Below, piece by piece: positions 24,878-33,815 of a DNA stretch of 64,000 nucleotides. Source of the stretch: HGM04593 sp045654885. Its GTDB lineage: Bacteria > Bacteroidota > Bacteroidia > Bacteroidales > Bacteroidaceae. The stretch is taken from NCBI GenBank assembly GCA_045654885.1, contig JAZOOF010000027.1, forward strand, positions 1 through 64,000. Direction: 5' to 3'. Numbering within the stretch: the first letter of the stretch is position 1; each line of letters opens with the position of its first letter. Under the pieces are notes generated by a model that was given only the letters and a program-made list of their open reading frames with translations, had not been told where the DNA came from and ran no database searches. Both the position numbers and the translations under genes were made by a program.

Positions 24878-27800
24878 CCTATGATGTATATGCCCGGGGC
24901 GGTAATCTCACTGAGTTTGCGGCCGCTGAGGTCGTAGATACCTTTCACCTCTCCGTTTTGACTTTTTACCTCTTCAACGCCTGTTGCATTGCCGGCCTCT
25001 TCCAGTACCCACAGCTCGGCAGCGCTGAAAGGAGCGTCGCAATAGGGGTAGTAGCTGTTGGCATCACCGTCTACGGGGCCAACCTTGAAGTACTGTGAAC
25101 CGTTCATGATATAGAACTCGGTGTCGTTCTTGTACTCAAAGCCGAGCGGTGACTTCGCGCCCTCGTTGCTTGCGTCTATGTTCCATTGGCGGCAAACGAT
25201 GTAATAACCCTCGGCCGATACAAGGTAGAACTTGTCGTCGCCGGCATCTTCCAAAGTGAAAATCTGGCGGTTATCATCGGCATAAGCTGCAAGGCCTACC
25301 GAACCCTTGGGGCCTGTCGCATTGTTGGCATTGTAGCTTTCAATGTTCAGATACTTGTTCTGTGAAACCGATTTGATGCGGTACTGTGCTCCCTGCTCAA
25401 CAACCTTCTCCACAAGAAAAGCCGATGAGTAGTTCTCGTTCCAGAACGGAGCGCTTGCACCGTCGTAGTTGCTGCCGTCTGCCTTCAATACCATATAGCC
25501 GTAGCACTCTTCGTTCTTTCCGGTGTCGTATCCGCGTTTGCCGTACCATGTGAGCAGGCCGAAAATCTGCTTGTTGTCGTTTGCGGCAACCTGTCCGCCA
25601 TTGCTCATCTTGGCAAAGGTTATCCTTGTCATCTCGTCCTCGCTATCCTGCAAACCGTCGGTGTCGCCATTGCCCTGCAACCAGTTCACTCCGTTGTAGC
25701 TTGAGTGATATACAAGATACTTGCCGTCGTTTGTTGTGAGGGTAACGGTGCCGTCGCCATTATCCTTGCAAAGGAACTGTGCGCTCTCGGGCAACTCCTC
25801 CTCCTCGCCACGTGCAACCATGGCAATGTCGCTGCCTGTGTAGTTCAGGTAGAAACGGTTGCCGTTCTTTGCCACCATGGTTATTGTGTACTTCTCGCCA
25901 TCGGCAGGCAATGCAACGTCGGTTGTGCCAAGATATGCGTCGAGTGCAGCCTCAAGTGTAGCACCTGCTGCCTCAGTGGGGTTCTCCTCGGCTATAGCAA
26001 TGGCTGCTGCCAATACCTCGCGTGGCTGTGCATTCGGGTAACCCACACCCTTGATTTTTATAAGGCTCTTTGCCTCGGCAACAAGTGCTATTGTTGCATC
26101 GCTTGGCTGGTCGGGCTGTGCTTCGGGCTCACGGCCTTTCAACACGGTGTATTTGCCGTTTGTAATCTGCTCAATGCTGTAGTTCTTGTACATGATGTTG
26201 TAGCCACCGTATGCATTGATGCCATATGTGTCCTCCTCGTAGAGGAAAGCAATTGTCGAATCCTTCTGGAAACACATTGTAGAGTAGGCCGATGCCATGA
26301 ACGATGCCTGGTGACGGCCGTCCCAGTTCTTTGCAAAGTTTGCAGGAGTGTTGTAGTCGGCTCCCGATGCAAGCTCCTTGTAGTAGATACCCACATTTGC
26401 GCGTCCGTTACCGAATGGCAGTGACTGCAATGCAAGCCACATCTCCTTGTTGTCCTCGGTGCGCACTACAGGCACCATCATTATCTCGCCGTTACAGCTG
26501 TTGCCCTGTGCAACCACACCATTGTTGGCGCTGTTCGATGTAGCCATGTTACCCCATGAGCCTGTTGCAGCATCCTTGTCGGTGAATGTATAGATGTTGA
26601 AGTAACGTCCGCCGTTGATACGTGAGCTGATGACAATGTTTCCGTTCGGCAACTCCTCGACCTTAGGCTCGTCGCCGCCGCTCGGAACGGGAGCGTTATC
26701 CACGCCGCCAAGAACATCCCAGCTGCCGCCGAAGTCATCGCTGTAGAGCACGAAGTTTGTGTTCACGCCGTTCACGTTCTTCAATAGCACCGCGCAATAC
26801 AGACGGTAGTAGTCATTGACCTTTACGTAACGGCTCTGGTGAATCTTTCCCGAACCGATGAACATTGCACGTACAGGGCCGTGGTTGCTGCTCTGGTCCC
26901 ACATTGCATATATTGCATCGGCAATGTCTACGGGCTCGCTCCATGTTGCACCGTTATCCTCGCTGTAGAAACGCGCGATGTTCTGGTGGTTGTTGCGTGT
27001 ACCGTTTGGGAATGATACGTTACCGGCGCAGCTCAAGACCAGGACACGGTTGCTCTCGCGGTCGGCTACGATACATGGGTCACCGAAACCAACGTGCATG
27101 AAGTCGGGTGAGCTTGAACCCTTGCCCTCTACAATGGCGAACTTCTCGGTCCAATTTGCACCGTTGTCCTTGCTTATGCGTGCATGAAGGTCGATGCGGC
27201 CATAGCTTGCCATACCAATATCCGCACGGCTGTGGCGGTAGTCGGCAACAGCAATCAAGTCACCATTCTTTGCCATTGCAATGGCTGGAATGCGGTAAGG
27301 GATATCGCCCGATGTCGCTGTGGTGAAAATCTCCTGTGAAACCTCGGGCACTCTTGTGTCCTTTTCAATTGTCACAATGAAGTTGCTGAATGTAATACCC
27401 TTGTTTGCACCGCTCTGCACAAACGAGAATGTGCGCTGTGGGTCAGATACGGTCATCTTCAACGATTGCTTTGTCGATGAACTGGTGTATGTTTTGCCAT
27501 CGATTGCAAGGTTCAAGGTATGGGAACCGGCATCGGTGTTCACATAGTCGAACTGCATGCCTGTCACCATCCAGCCTTCGGGGGCTGTGATGGTGTATGT
27601 CGATGATTGTGATTGTCCCGAGTAGCCTGCAATGTAATCGCCCGATGTTGTCATGTTGTTGGCACTTGTTGCAAATGCAAAACCTGCAACTTCACTGCTC
27701 TCCCAACGTGAGTGCCATGTGCCATTTGTATTGCTGGCGGTGAATTGTCCTTTTGAAACAAGAATCTCAACCGATGTCACATCTTCATCATCAGTCGGTG

Positions 27801-30540
27801 GTGTAACCTCGCCGTTGCCGCCTTCACCTTCAACAGTCTCAACTTCTGTTATAAGATATTGACAACCGGTGTCGGTTGTGTTTGTGCCGTCTCCCCAGTT
27901 ATATACCTTGTAGCCAAGGCCGCTGTTTGTCTGGTTGAACTGTACGCTGCCGCTTACAATGATGAACAGGCCCTGTGTGGCAGCCTCTTTCAATTCCCAA
28001 CCGGCATTAGGCTCACCAGTCTGTGTGCGAAGCGCTGTGTTGTTGCTGCTTGCAGGCGAGATGTATGTGCCGTCATTCTTGTTTATAATATTGTATTTGC
28101 CGTCGTTACGCTTGACGAATTTCCACTTTGCCGCGTCGGTTACGGTTGCATTTCCTGTCATATTGGCATTTGCACCGTTTGATGCAGCGTAGCGGTTCTC
28201 GCGCTGTGGGGTACACATGGTGTAGTAGTAGCTTGCAGCGCTGTCGCTTGTCTTTGGCTGGTTCACCTTTGCAGTTGCAAGCGCTGCCTTGAAAGCCGCG
28301 AATGCAGCGTTCAATGTCGCCAACTGCGCCGTGCGCTCCTCCTCGCTCATTGCTGTGCCAAGTGTCGCTTCAATTTCGGCAATCACTGTGTTCAGCTCGT
28401 TTGCAAGTGCGGGGCTGTACTGTCCCGGCTGTTCGCCTGTGCTTGCTGCAACCTCTCTCTTTATCTCGGCAATTGTTGCCTCCAGCTGTTCTGCAGCAAC
28501 ATCCATTCTCTTGTTTGGCGAGTAGATTAGGCCATCAACGGCGTTCTTGCCCTCGAGGTCGGTGAGTACGAATGTGAACATCCACTTGTTAAGGCGCACA
28601 CCGCTTGCACCGACATATGGCAGTTTGATGAACACCTTGTTCCAGCCCTCTTTCAGTGTAACCTCAACAGGTTTGCGGGCTGTGAAGTTCTCGTTCTTAA
28701 GGTCAACCTCGTTGTTTATGCCAACGCCGGTGTTGTCCCATGTAGGTGGCAGTATTTCTGTATCGTTCAGCCATATTCTTGAGCCCTTGCGGTCCCATTT
28801 GCCTGCGTCGGGTGCTGTGTCCTTCTCGCTGCGGCCATAGTTCTGGAACTCAATCTGTGCACCCACGGTCTGTGCCTTGTCGCTGTAGACGTATGTCCAT
28901 GCGTATGCGGTGCTGTTGCTGTGGTTTGTGCTGCCGTAGTATGTGGGCACAGTATTGTTGCCCCATGTGTGGCGCAAGTAGATACCGGCACCTGTTGCAA
29001 TGCCTGTGCCGTATGTTGTGCCGTTCACGGTGTAGCTCTCCTTCAATCCCTCGGTCTCGGGCGCGAACGAAGCGTTCATGTCACCGCCATTGGGGAATGG
29101 GTCGGTGATTCTCCAACGTACGTTTGTCTGCTTTACATAAGGGATAGGCTCGTCCTTCAACGAGTTTGCCTTGTGGAACAGGAAACGGCGCTCCCAGTCG
29201 GCGAACTCCTCATACTCCTCGCCGCTGTTGGGCAGGGTGGTACCGCCCTTCTCAATGTACTGCTTGCCGCCGCCAATCCATGCACGCTCGGCGCTGGCAA
29301 TAACGTTGGCGTAGAAGTTATTCTGTGCAATGATATCCACCTCGGTAGGTGTTTTGCGGTCGTTCCATGGAGCGGAAATTGTACCCGCAACGTTTGCGTT
29401 ACCCTTCTGTTCGTAATAGATGTTGCTCTTGTATATACCCACGAGGTCGGCAAACACGTCGAAGTGGTTTGTGTAGTTGTAACGGCAGTCAATGTTCGGC
29501 AGGCCGTTGATAACCTTTCCGCTTGAGCTCCACATCTGTGTCATGTCGGCACCTGTGCTTGTGCTTATTGTCACGCCGCTGATAGGGTTCCACACAACAA
29601 CCTTCTTGCCAAGGCTGTGAACCTTGTCGGTCATAATCTTGAGGAAGTTGCTGTATGTAATCTGTTTCTCGTCGGCACCTATGTGTATGTATGGCGCATC
29701 GGGGAATGTTGCCACTACCTCCTCAAGAATGGTCTTCAGGGCAGCAACACCATTGTTAGTCTGCATGTCAAATCCCATTGCGCGCACGAAAGCTTCGCTG
29801 TGGCCGGGCATGTCAATCTCGGGGATTACAATGACACCGCGCTCCTTGGCATAGTCCTGCAGCTCGCGGCACTGCTCCTGTGTGTAGTATTTTCCGGCGA
29901 AGCGTGTCATCGATGCACTGCTTGTGAGCTGTGGGTATGCCTTCACCTCAAAGCGCCATGCCTGGTTCTCGGTCATGTGCCAGTGGAAGGTGTTTACCTT
30001 GAAGCGTGCGAGCAGGTCTATGTGCTTCTTCAGTGTCTCGAACTCAATGAATGAGCGACCCACGTCGTGCATGTAGCCACGCAGTTTGAAAGCAGGCCAG
30101 TCGGTCATTGTCAGCGCCTCAAGGGCGGGAGTGCCCTCGTATCCCTCGGCAAGCTGTGTCAGGGTCTGTGCCGCGCGAATTACACCTGTCTTTGTAACAG
30201 CAGTGATGTTTATTGCATCGGCAGTGATGTCAAGGGTGTATGCCTCGTTTTCATATCCTGCAAGGGCATAGTCATAGGCGCCTTCAATGCTGCCCACGAG
30301 TGTCACTGTCACCTGTGCACCACCTGTGGCAACGGTGCAGTCATTTTCGGTGAAGAACTTCTGCAATGCAGTGCTGTTGGTTGGGTCGGTGATGGTTACC
30401 GTGCGTCCAAGTACGAACGCCGCGCCACTCTTTGCCTCAATCTGTTGTGGCTTTGGCAACAGATGCGTAATCTTTGCCATAGTCGCAGTAGGCAGGCACA
30501 TGGCAAATGCAACAACTGCTGCTTTAAATAGATTTTTCAT
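24853..30540 (-). CDS. Giant secreted GH20 beta-hexosaminidase / GH33 sialidase fusion
   Basis: 1,895 residues. The signal peptide ends at about TMA (22). A GH20 N-terminal domain (about 23-145) and catalytic barrel (about 150-480) follow, with RGYMHDVGRSFIEFETLKKH and the catalytic pair in HIGADEK (Asp290-Glu291). A FIVAR-like helical segment (about 690-765), ricin-like beta units and an about 150-residue beta module come next. The GH33 sialidase (about 1070-1450) has the RIP motif (IPYRIPAIA) and three Asp boxes (SKDNGANW, SEDNGATW, SDDFGGSW). A second helical/ricin-like region and the sorting tag (YDLSGRKLSEITAPGIYIIG) close the protein. It would release sialic acid and then terminal HexNAc from mucin-type glycans. 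GH20 usually has HxGGDE; here the second Gly is Ala. Confidence 0.93.
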   Translation of the reverse strand: MKNLFKAAVVAFAMCLPTATMAKITHLLPKPQQIEAKSGAAFVLGRTVTITDPTNSTALQKFFTENDCTVATGGAQVTVTLVGSIEGAYDYALAGYENEAYTLDITADAINITAVTKTGVIRAAQTLTQLAEGYEGTPALEALTMTDWPAFKLRGYMHDVGRSFIEFETLKKHIDLLARFKVNTFHWHMTENQAWRFEVKAYPQLTSSASMTRFAGKYYTQEQCRELQDYAKERGVIVIPEIDMPGHSEAFVRAMGFDMQTNNGVAALKTILEEVVATFPDAPYIHIGADEKQITYSNFLKIMTDKVHSLGKKVVVWNPISGVTISTSTGADMTQMWSSSGKVINGLPNIDCRYNYTNHFDVFADLVGIYKSNIYYEQKGNANVAGTISAPWNDRKTPTEVDIIAQNNFYANVIASAERAWIGGGKQYIEKGGTTLPNSGEEYEEFADWERRFLFHKANSLKDEPIPYVKQTNVRWRITDPFPNGGDMNASFAPETEGLKESYTVNGTTYGTGIATGAGIYLRHTWGNNTVPTYYGSTNHSNSTAYAWTYVYSDKAQTVGAQIEFQNYGRSEKDTAPDAGKWDRKGSRIWLNDTEILPPTWDNTGVGINNEVDLKNENFTARKPVEVTLKEGWNKVFIKLPYVGASGVRLNKWMFTFVLTDLEGKNAVDGLIYSPNKRMDVAAEQLEATIAEIKREVAASTGEQPGQYSPALANELNTVIAEIEATLGTAMSEEERTAQLATLNAAFAAFKAALATAKVNQPKTSDSAASYYYTMCTPQRENRYAASNGANANMTGNATVTDAAKWKFVKRNDGKYNIINKNDGTYISPASSNNTALRTQTGEPNAGWELKEAATQGLFIIVSGSVQFNQTNSGLGYKVYNWGDGTNTTDTGCQYLITEVETVEGEGGNGEVTPPTDDEDVTSVEILVSKGQFTASNTNGTWHSRWESSEVAGFAFATSANNMTTSGDYIAGYSGQSQSSTYTITAPEGWMVTGMQFDYVNTDAGSHTLNLAIDGKTYTSSSTKQSLKMTVSDPQRTFSFVQSGANKGITFSNFIVTIEKDTRVPEVSQEIFTTATSGDIPYRIPAIAMAKNGDLIAVADYRHSRADIGMASYGRIDLHARISKDNGANWTEKFAIVEGKGSSSPDFMHVGFGDPCIVADRESNRVLVLSCAGNVSFPNGTRNNHQNIARFYSEDNGATWSEPVDIADAIYAMWDQSSNHGPVRAMFIGSGKIHQSRYVKVNDYYRLYCAVLLKNVNGVNTNFVLYSDDFGGSWDVLGGVDNAPVPSGGDEPKVEELPNGNIVISSRINGGRYFNIYTFTDKDAATGSWGNMATSNSANNGVVAQGNSCNGEIMMVPVVRTEDNKEMWLALQSLPFGNGRANVGIYYKELASGADYNTPANFAKNWDGRHQASFMASAYSTMCFQKDSTIAFLYEEDTYGINAYGGYNIMYKNYSIEQITNGKYTVLKGREPEAQPDQPSDATIALVAEAKSLIKIKGVGYPNAQPREVLAAAIAIAEENPTEAAGATLEAALDAYLGTTDVALPADGEKYTITMVAKNGNRFYLNYTGSDIAMVARGEEEELPESAQFLCKDNGDGTVTLTTNDGKYLVYHSSYNGVNWLQGNGDTDGLQDSEDEMTRITFAKMSNGGQVAANDNKQIFGLLTWYGKRGYDTGKNEECYGYMVLKADGSNYDGASAPFWNENYSSAFLVEKVVEQGAQYRIKSVSQNKYLNIESYNANNATGPKGSVGLAAYADDNRQIFTLEDAGDDKFYLVSAEGYYIVCRQWNIDASNEGAKSPLGFEYKNDTEFYIMNGSQYFKVGPVDGDANSYYPYCDAPFSAAELWVLEEAGNATGVEEVKSQNGEVKGIYDLSGRKLSEITAPGIYIIGGKKVLVK

Positions 30541-30613
30541 AAAATATAAAAGTTAAAAGTTTTATAACCAAAAAAAGTTAGTTTTTTGTAGGTTTTATGT
30601 GTGTAAATAGTTG

Positions 30614-30641
30614 TTACTTACTTACTTACTTACTTACTTAC
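30614..30641. repeat. Seven TTAC tetranucleotide repeats
   Basis: An uninterrupted run of seven TTAC units (GTAA on the coding strand of the GH20-GH33 gene), 74-101 bases upstream of its start codon. Such tracts change length by slippage in other bacteria. Confidence 0.95.
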
Positions 30642-30716
30642 ATCTCTCCCTATCCCATCGGTTTATATAAAACCCCACAAATCGTATGCAAGATATTAAA
30701 AATGATTGACATATGC

Positions 30717-30750
30717 AAAAAAACACAATGCAATTGCATTGTGTTTTTTT
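30717..30750 (-). terminator. Palindromic terminator of the C10 protease gene
   Basis: A perfect 34-base palindrome (two 17-base arms) with A7 and T7 ends. It lies about 150 bases past the protease stop codon on the minus strand. Confidence 0.85.
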
Positions 30751-30898
30751 ACTTACCGTTATTCATACTCCTCAGCCCTTCGGGCAGCTCCTCTATCTTA
30801 GAGGAGCGCTGTTGGGGATTTATGTATCTTAATTTGAAACCTCTAATCTTGCAGTAAAGATTCGCAGAAAGCAACTGTCGCTCTGCGACTGAGGGGTA

Positions 30899-32395
30899 TT
30901 ATAATTGGGTGCTGTTTATGAGCACCTTCTTGCCGTCTACAATGTATACACCGGGTGATGTTATTCTTTCAACTCGGCGGCCTGTGAGGTCGTAGATTGC
31001 TTTCCCCTCTCCGTTTTGATATTTCACCTCGTTCACCCCTGTGTCATTGCCCTCCGTGCCCACGGTAACAGTGAATTCTACCGTTGTTATTGCATATGAA
31101 GCCGATGCTCCGCCAACGGAGAATGTGGTTGAGTTTGTATGCAGGCCGCTTGCACTCATCACATAATCTTCCTTTGTGCTTGCCGGTGTCTCGCTGTATC
31201 CGTATTCGTTCTCTATGGTAACCTTGCCGCCCGTGCTGGGGTAATATGTAAGGCTGTAGCCTGCGATGTAATAGCCCTCGGCAACAGAGAGAGTGTATGT
31301 TGTCGGCGAAGATGACACTACCTCGCTACCGTGTGACATTCCCGCTGCATAGAATTTGTGGCTGTCGTTGTATTGCGAAATGGTGTTTATCTCATTGCCG
31401 TTGCTGTCAGTAGCTGTGACCTTCAGTACTGCAGGGAATTCGTCAGTCGATGTCGATTGCCACATGCTGAATTTGCTTGTTCCGTAATCCAGTCCGCTGC
31501 TTGGACGGATGGTGTACTCTGTCGTCGCGGTGTTTTCCTCAACTTCGCCCTCCTCGTCTTTCCCTTCCTCTTCCTCCTCGGCAACATCGGGCTTCAGGTT
31601 GAAGTTCGCATAGTGCTCCGAATTCTGTTTCCAAGAGTAGTCGTCGCCCTGGTATGGCTTTATGGCATCGAGCTTGAACCATCCGTTGCCGCTGCCATAC
31701 CAACCGAAGTTGAAGTGGAAATAGCCATTGTCGGTGTATCCGTCAATAACGAACATGTGGCGGCTGTCGCCTGTGCCGCTGTTGTTTGCTGCGTATGGCA
31801 CCGGGCAACCGTTGTCCAGGCTCTCCCTGATTTTTGCCTCCCACTCCTCGCGGGTGTGTTCACGCTGATACGATGCTGCAACCAATGGGTAGTTGAAAAA
31901 GCGATTAAGTTTTGCTGTCTCGCGCTCCTCGTTGGCCGTTGTGGCACCGCTGCCGAATGATGACATGTGAGCATGTGCAAGATGCGACATTATTTTCGAT
32001 ACCTCGTAAATCTGCTCCTCGCTCCAGTTCTCGTCATACACCAATGGCATGTTATCCCAGTCATATACCCTGTCGGTCATGACCTCGCCCGACTGGCAGT
32101 TGTACAATTTGTTCTCCGTTCCCTCCTTGGGATATTTGTGGTAGCGCATCACAATGGCATATGCCGTTGCAACACAGCCTGTCTTTGCATGTGTTGTGCC
32201 GTTATATTTAGTCCAGCACTGTTCGTTGAAAGGGTAGTTCTGTCCCCAGCTTGCCGTCTCAAGCAGTACCATCACGTTGCCGCCAGTCTCCTCGGCTGTT
32301 GCCTGTTGTCTGTTGCCTGCAGCCTGTGCATTTGCATTTAAAACCATTGTTACGGCACACACCGCAAGTGCCGCTATGCGTAGAAATCTCTTCAT
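30899..32395 (-). CDS. Secreted C10-family (streptopain-like) cysteine protease
   Basis: 498 residues. After a signal peptide (ending ANA, about 23) the catalytic region starts almost at once: Cys74 in KTGCVATAYAIVMRYHKYP and His213 in SRHMFVIDGY, with FNFGWYGSGNGWF following. SpeB-type enzymes carry a long inhibitory propeptide before the Cys; here only about 50 residues separate the signal peptide and Cys, too few for that prodomain. A low-complexity acidic linker (EEEEEGKDEEGEVEE) joins to a beta-rich C-terminal part (about 290-455) and the sorting tag (IYDLTGRRVERITSPGVYIV), which here ends in six extra residues after KKVL. It probably degrades host or dietary proteins. Confidence 0.93.
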   Translation of the reverse strand: MKRFLRIAALAVCAVTMVLNANAQAAGNRQQATAEETGGNVMVLLETASWGQNYPFNEQCWTKYNGTTHAKTGCVATAYAIVMRYHKYPKEGTENKLYNCQSGEVMTDRVYDWDNMPLVYDENWSEEQIYEVSKIMSHLAHAHMSSFGSGATTANEERETAKLNRFFNYPLVAASYQREHTREEWEAKIRESLDNGCPVPYAANNSGTGDSRHMFVIDGYTDNGYFHFNFGWYGSGNGWFKLDAIKPYQGDDYSWKQNSEHYANFNLKPDVAEEEEEGKDEEGEVEENTATTEYTIRPSSGLDYGTSKFSMWQSTSTDEFPAVLKVTATDSNGNEINTISQYNDSHKFYAAGMSHGSEVVSSSPTTYTLSVAEGYYIAGYSLTYYPSTGGKVTIENEYGYSETPASTKEDYVMSASGLHTNSTTFSVGGASASYAITTVEFTVTVGTEGNDTGVNEVKYQNGEGKAIYDLTGRRVERITSPGVYIVDGKKVLINSTQL

Positions 32396-32423
32396 ACACT
32401 CCTCCTTTTCTTTTGTTTGCCGT

Positions 32424-32431
32424 CAAAATTA
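32424..32431 (-). promoter_or_regulatory. -7 box of the C10 protease gene
   Basis: On the minus strand, TAATTTTG matches TAnnTTTG, 29 bases from the ATG. No clear -33 box is at the expected distance. Confidence 0.45.
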
Positions 32432-32540
32432 GCAAAAATGCATTAATTATTAAAGTAAGAGGGAGTTTTCTTTGCTATTTTGCCTTTTGTGCGTTCGGCT
32501 AATTTTATTAATTTCGCGCCCGATTAATATCCCTATGTTC

Positions 32541-33038
32541 ATGAAAAAGCTTTTTCTCCCAATAATGACACTCTCCCTGCTCTGCTCGTGCGGTGGTGAG
32601 GAAACTGTTGTCAAGCGCCCCACCTATGACCCTCTGATACCATTGGTGGAGGCTGCAACCTCATTGCACAGCCTTACCGTGATAGCGCTGTGTGCCGAGG
32701 GTAGTGTGGCTGATGCTGCATCCATAGCCTATGAGGGCGAGCGCCCGCAGGAGTTCGAGGAGTCGCGCGGCCGCTTCCTTGCCGCCGTGGACGCAAAGCT
32801 TGCCGCTTTCAAGCAAGGACACTTTGTGGAGTTGCGCACGTCGCTCTATGAGTGCGCAGCCACGGTGTGCAACCATGCAACAAGCGAGGCCGAGTTGAAT
32901 GCAGTCAAGAACCTTGCCAAGCACTGCTCGGCAGCGTTGTATATCGACGGCCAGCGTGCATGCGACCCACCAAAGAGCATCCGCGACAGATACGAAGCGG
33001 CAAGGGAAGCAATGCAGAAAACAACTCTTGCAAATTAA
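32541..33038 (+). CDS. Small lipoprotein of unknown function
   Basis: 165 residues from MKKLFLPIMTLSLLCSC; an ATG two codons earlier (32535) is equally possible. The lipobox is LLCSC with Gly-Gly after it. The mature part is largely helical, with three further cysteines (CAEGS, YECAATVCNH, KHCSAALY). The end (DPPKSIRDRYEAAREAMQKT) is a charged helix. I do not recognise the family. It is transcribed alone and ends just before a strong hairpin terminator. Confidence 0.78.
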   Translation: MKKLFLPIMTLSLLCSCGGEETVVKRPTYDPLIPLVEAATSLHSLTVIALCAEGSVADAASIAYEGERPQEFEESRGRFLAAVDAKLAAFKQGHFVELRTSLYECAATVCNHATSEAELNAVKNLAKHCSAALYIDGQRACDPPKSIRDRYEAAREAMQKTTLAN

Positions 33039-33061
33039 AAGTGGCGAACCAATGTGTCTGT

Positions 33062-33108
33062 TAAACATAAAAGGCGAGGGAGTCAAATTCCCTCGCCTTT
33101 TATGTTTA
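33062..33108 (+). terminator. Terminator of the small lipoprotein gene
   Basis: A perfect 20-base stem (33062-33081 with 33089-33108) around a 7-base loop; the inner part is GGCGAGGGA/TCCCTCGCC followed by TTTT. Confidence 0.9.
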
Positions 33109-33354
33109 GACCCCATTGACTTGTTTTGCTTTTCGCAACCCGCGGGGCGCAACCCATGCCTGCGCTGCCCGCGACCTATTGCTGCAAAACTCATCGATAG
33201 GTCAATTTGTGGATTACTGCCACAAATTGCCCCATTTTCGATGCGCACTTTAACGAGACCCGCACGGCGCAATTTTTACCCGCGCTACGTGCGACCAACC
33301 TCTGTGCGCATCAAAGGAGCCACTCCGTGTCTCCACTTCGTTCGTGGGGCACCT
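33109..33354. repeat. Spacer with two copies of the GGCGCAA repeat
   Basis: No gene. Two copies (about 33128-33180 and 33257-33305) of the repeat also present at about 25-80 share GGCGCAA, then CCTGCGCT or CCCGCGCT, then CGACC. The rest is unassigned. Confidence 0.55.
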
Positions 33355-33405
33355 GGAATTAAACAATCAGGAGCGCTATAATAGCGCTCCTGATTGTTTA
33401 ATTCC
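33355..33405. terminator. Long perfect hairpin overlapping the end of the small peptide gene
   Basis: 25-base arms (33355-33379 and 33381-33405) around a single central A. The stop codon of the 54-residue peptide gene (33398-33400) lies inside the right arm. Confidence 0.85.
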
Positions 33406-33562
33406 AAAGATTACCCCACTCACCGCGGCGGCCGCCTGAGAGCTGACCACCTGCTGAGGTATCTACTGTTTTTTCACCATTCAATAACAATGATGTTGCA
33501 AGCATTGACTCTGTTGCAACGTTTACCTCTACTGCAAGAGGTGATATATAATTCTTTTTCAT
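33398..33562 (-). CDS. 54-residue peptide with Gly-Gly-Arg-Arg tail
   Basis: A short frame starting at ATG 33562: MKKNYISPLAVEVNVATESM begins it, then a Leu-rich stretch (LATSLLLNGE), then LSGGRRGEWGNLWN at the C-terminus. The MKKxYxxP opening followed by a SML-type hydrophobic patch and a Gly/Trp-rich tail is a recurring form of small Bacteroidales proteins that I recognise by pattern but cannot name. It has no classical signal peptide. Coding is supported by the plausible N-terminus, and the stop falls inside a long terminator hairpin. A Gly-Gly pair before a short tail could be a processing site, but that is speculation. Confidence 0.7.
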   Translation of the reverse strand: MKKNYISPLAVEVNVATESMLATSLLLNGEKTVDTSAGGQLSGGRRGEWGNLWN

Positions 33563-33588
33563 ATGTCTTATAATTGGCCCCCTCCGTC

Positions 33589-33740
33589 TCCCCCATAATG
33601 GGGAGAGTTTGGAGGACTTTGTTTAAAATAACCTTTTTCGGTCCTTTAAGTCCCTCCCATTATGGGGAGAGTTTGGAGGACTTTGTTTAATATAACCTTT
33701 TTTCGGTCCTTTAAGTCCCTCCCCTCATGGGGAGGTTAGG
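33589..33740. repeat. Tandem repeat, about 64-65 base period
   Basis: Two full units and part of a third between the small peptide gene and the 718-residue protein gene. Each unit contains ATGGGGAGAGTTTGGAGGAC, then CTTTGTTTAA, then TTTCGGTCCTTTAAGTCCCT. GGGGAGAG starts at 33600 and 33664, with a variant at 33729. The remainder to 33800 is further GGGGAGG-type short palindromes. Confidence 0.85.
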
Positions 33741-33815
33741 TGGGGCCGTTCCCTCACTATGGGGAGGGTTTGGGTGGGCTGTTCCCCCTCATCAGGGAGG
33801 GGGTAGGGGGAGGCT

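Larger units (their letters stand above)
30541..30898. promoter_or_regulatory. Leader of the GH20-GH33 gene with tetranucleotide repeat
   Basis: A 358-base spacer with no gene. It holds seven TTAC units (30614-30641), a terminator for the C10 protease gene (30717-30750), and a further hairpin at about 30786-30807 (GCTCCTCT/AGAGGAGC). CAAATCGTA at about 30676-30684 reads on the minus strand as TACGATTTG, one base longer than TAnnTTTG, and is the best -7 candidate. If it is used, the TTAC tract lies in the 5' leader. Confidence 0.55.
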
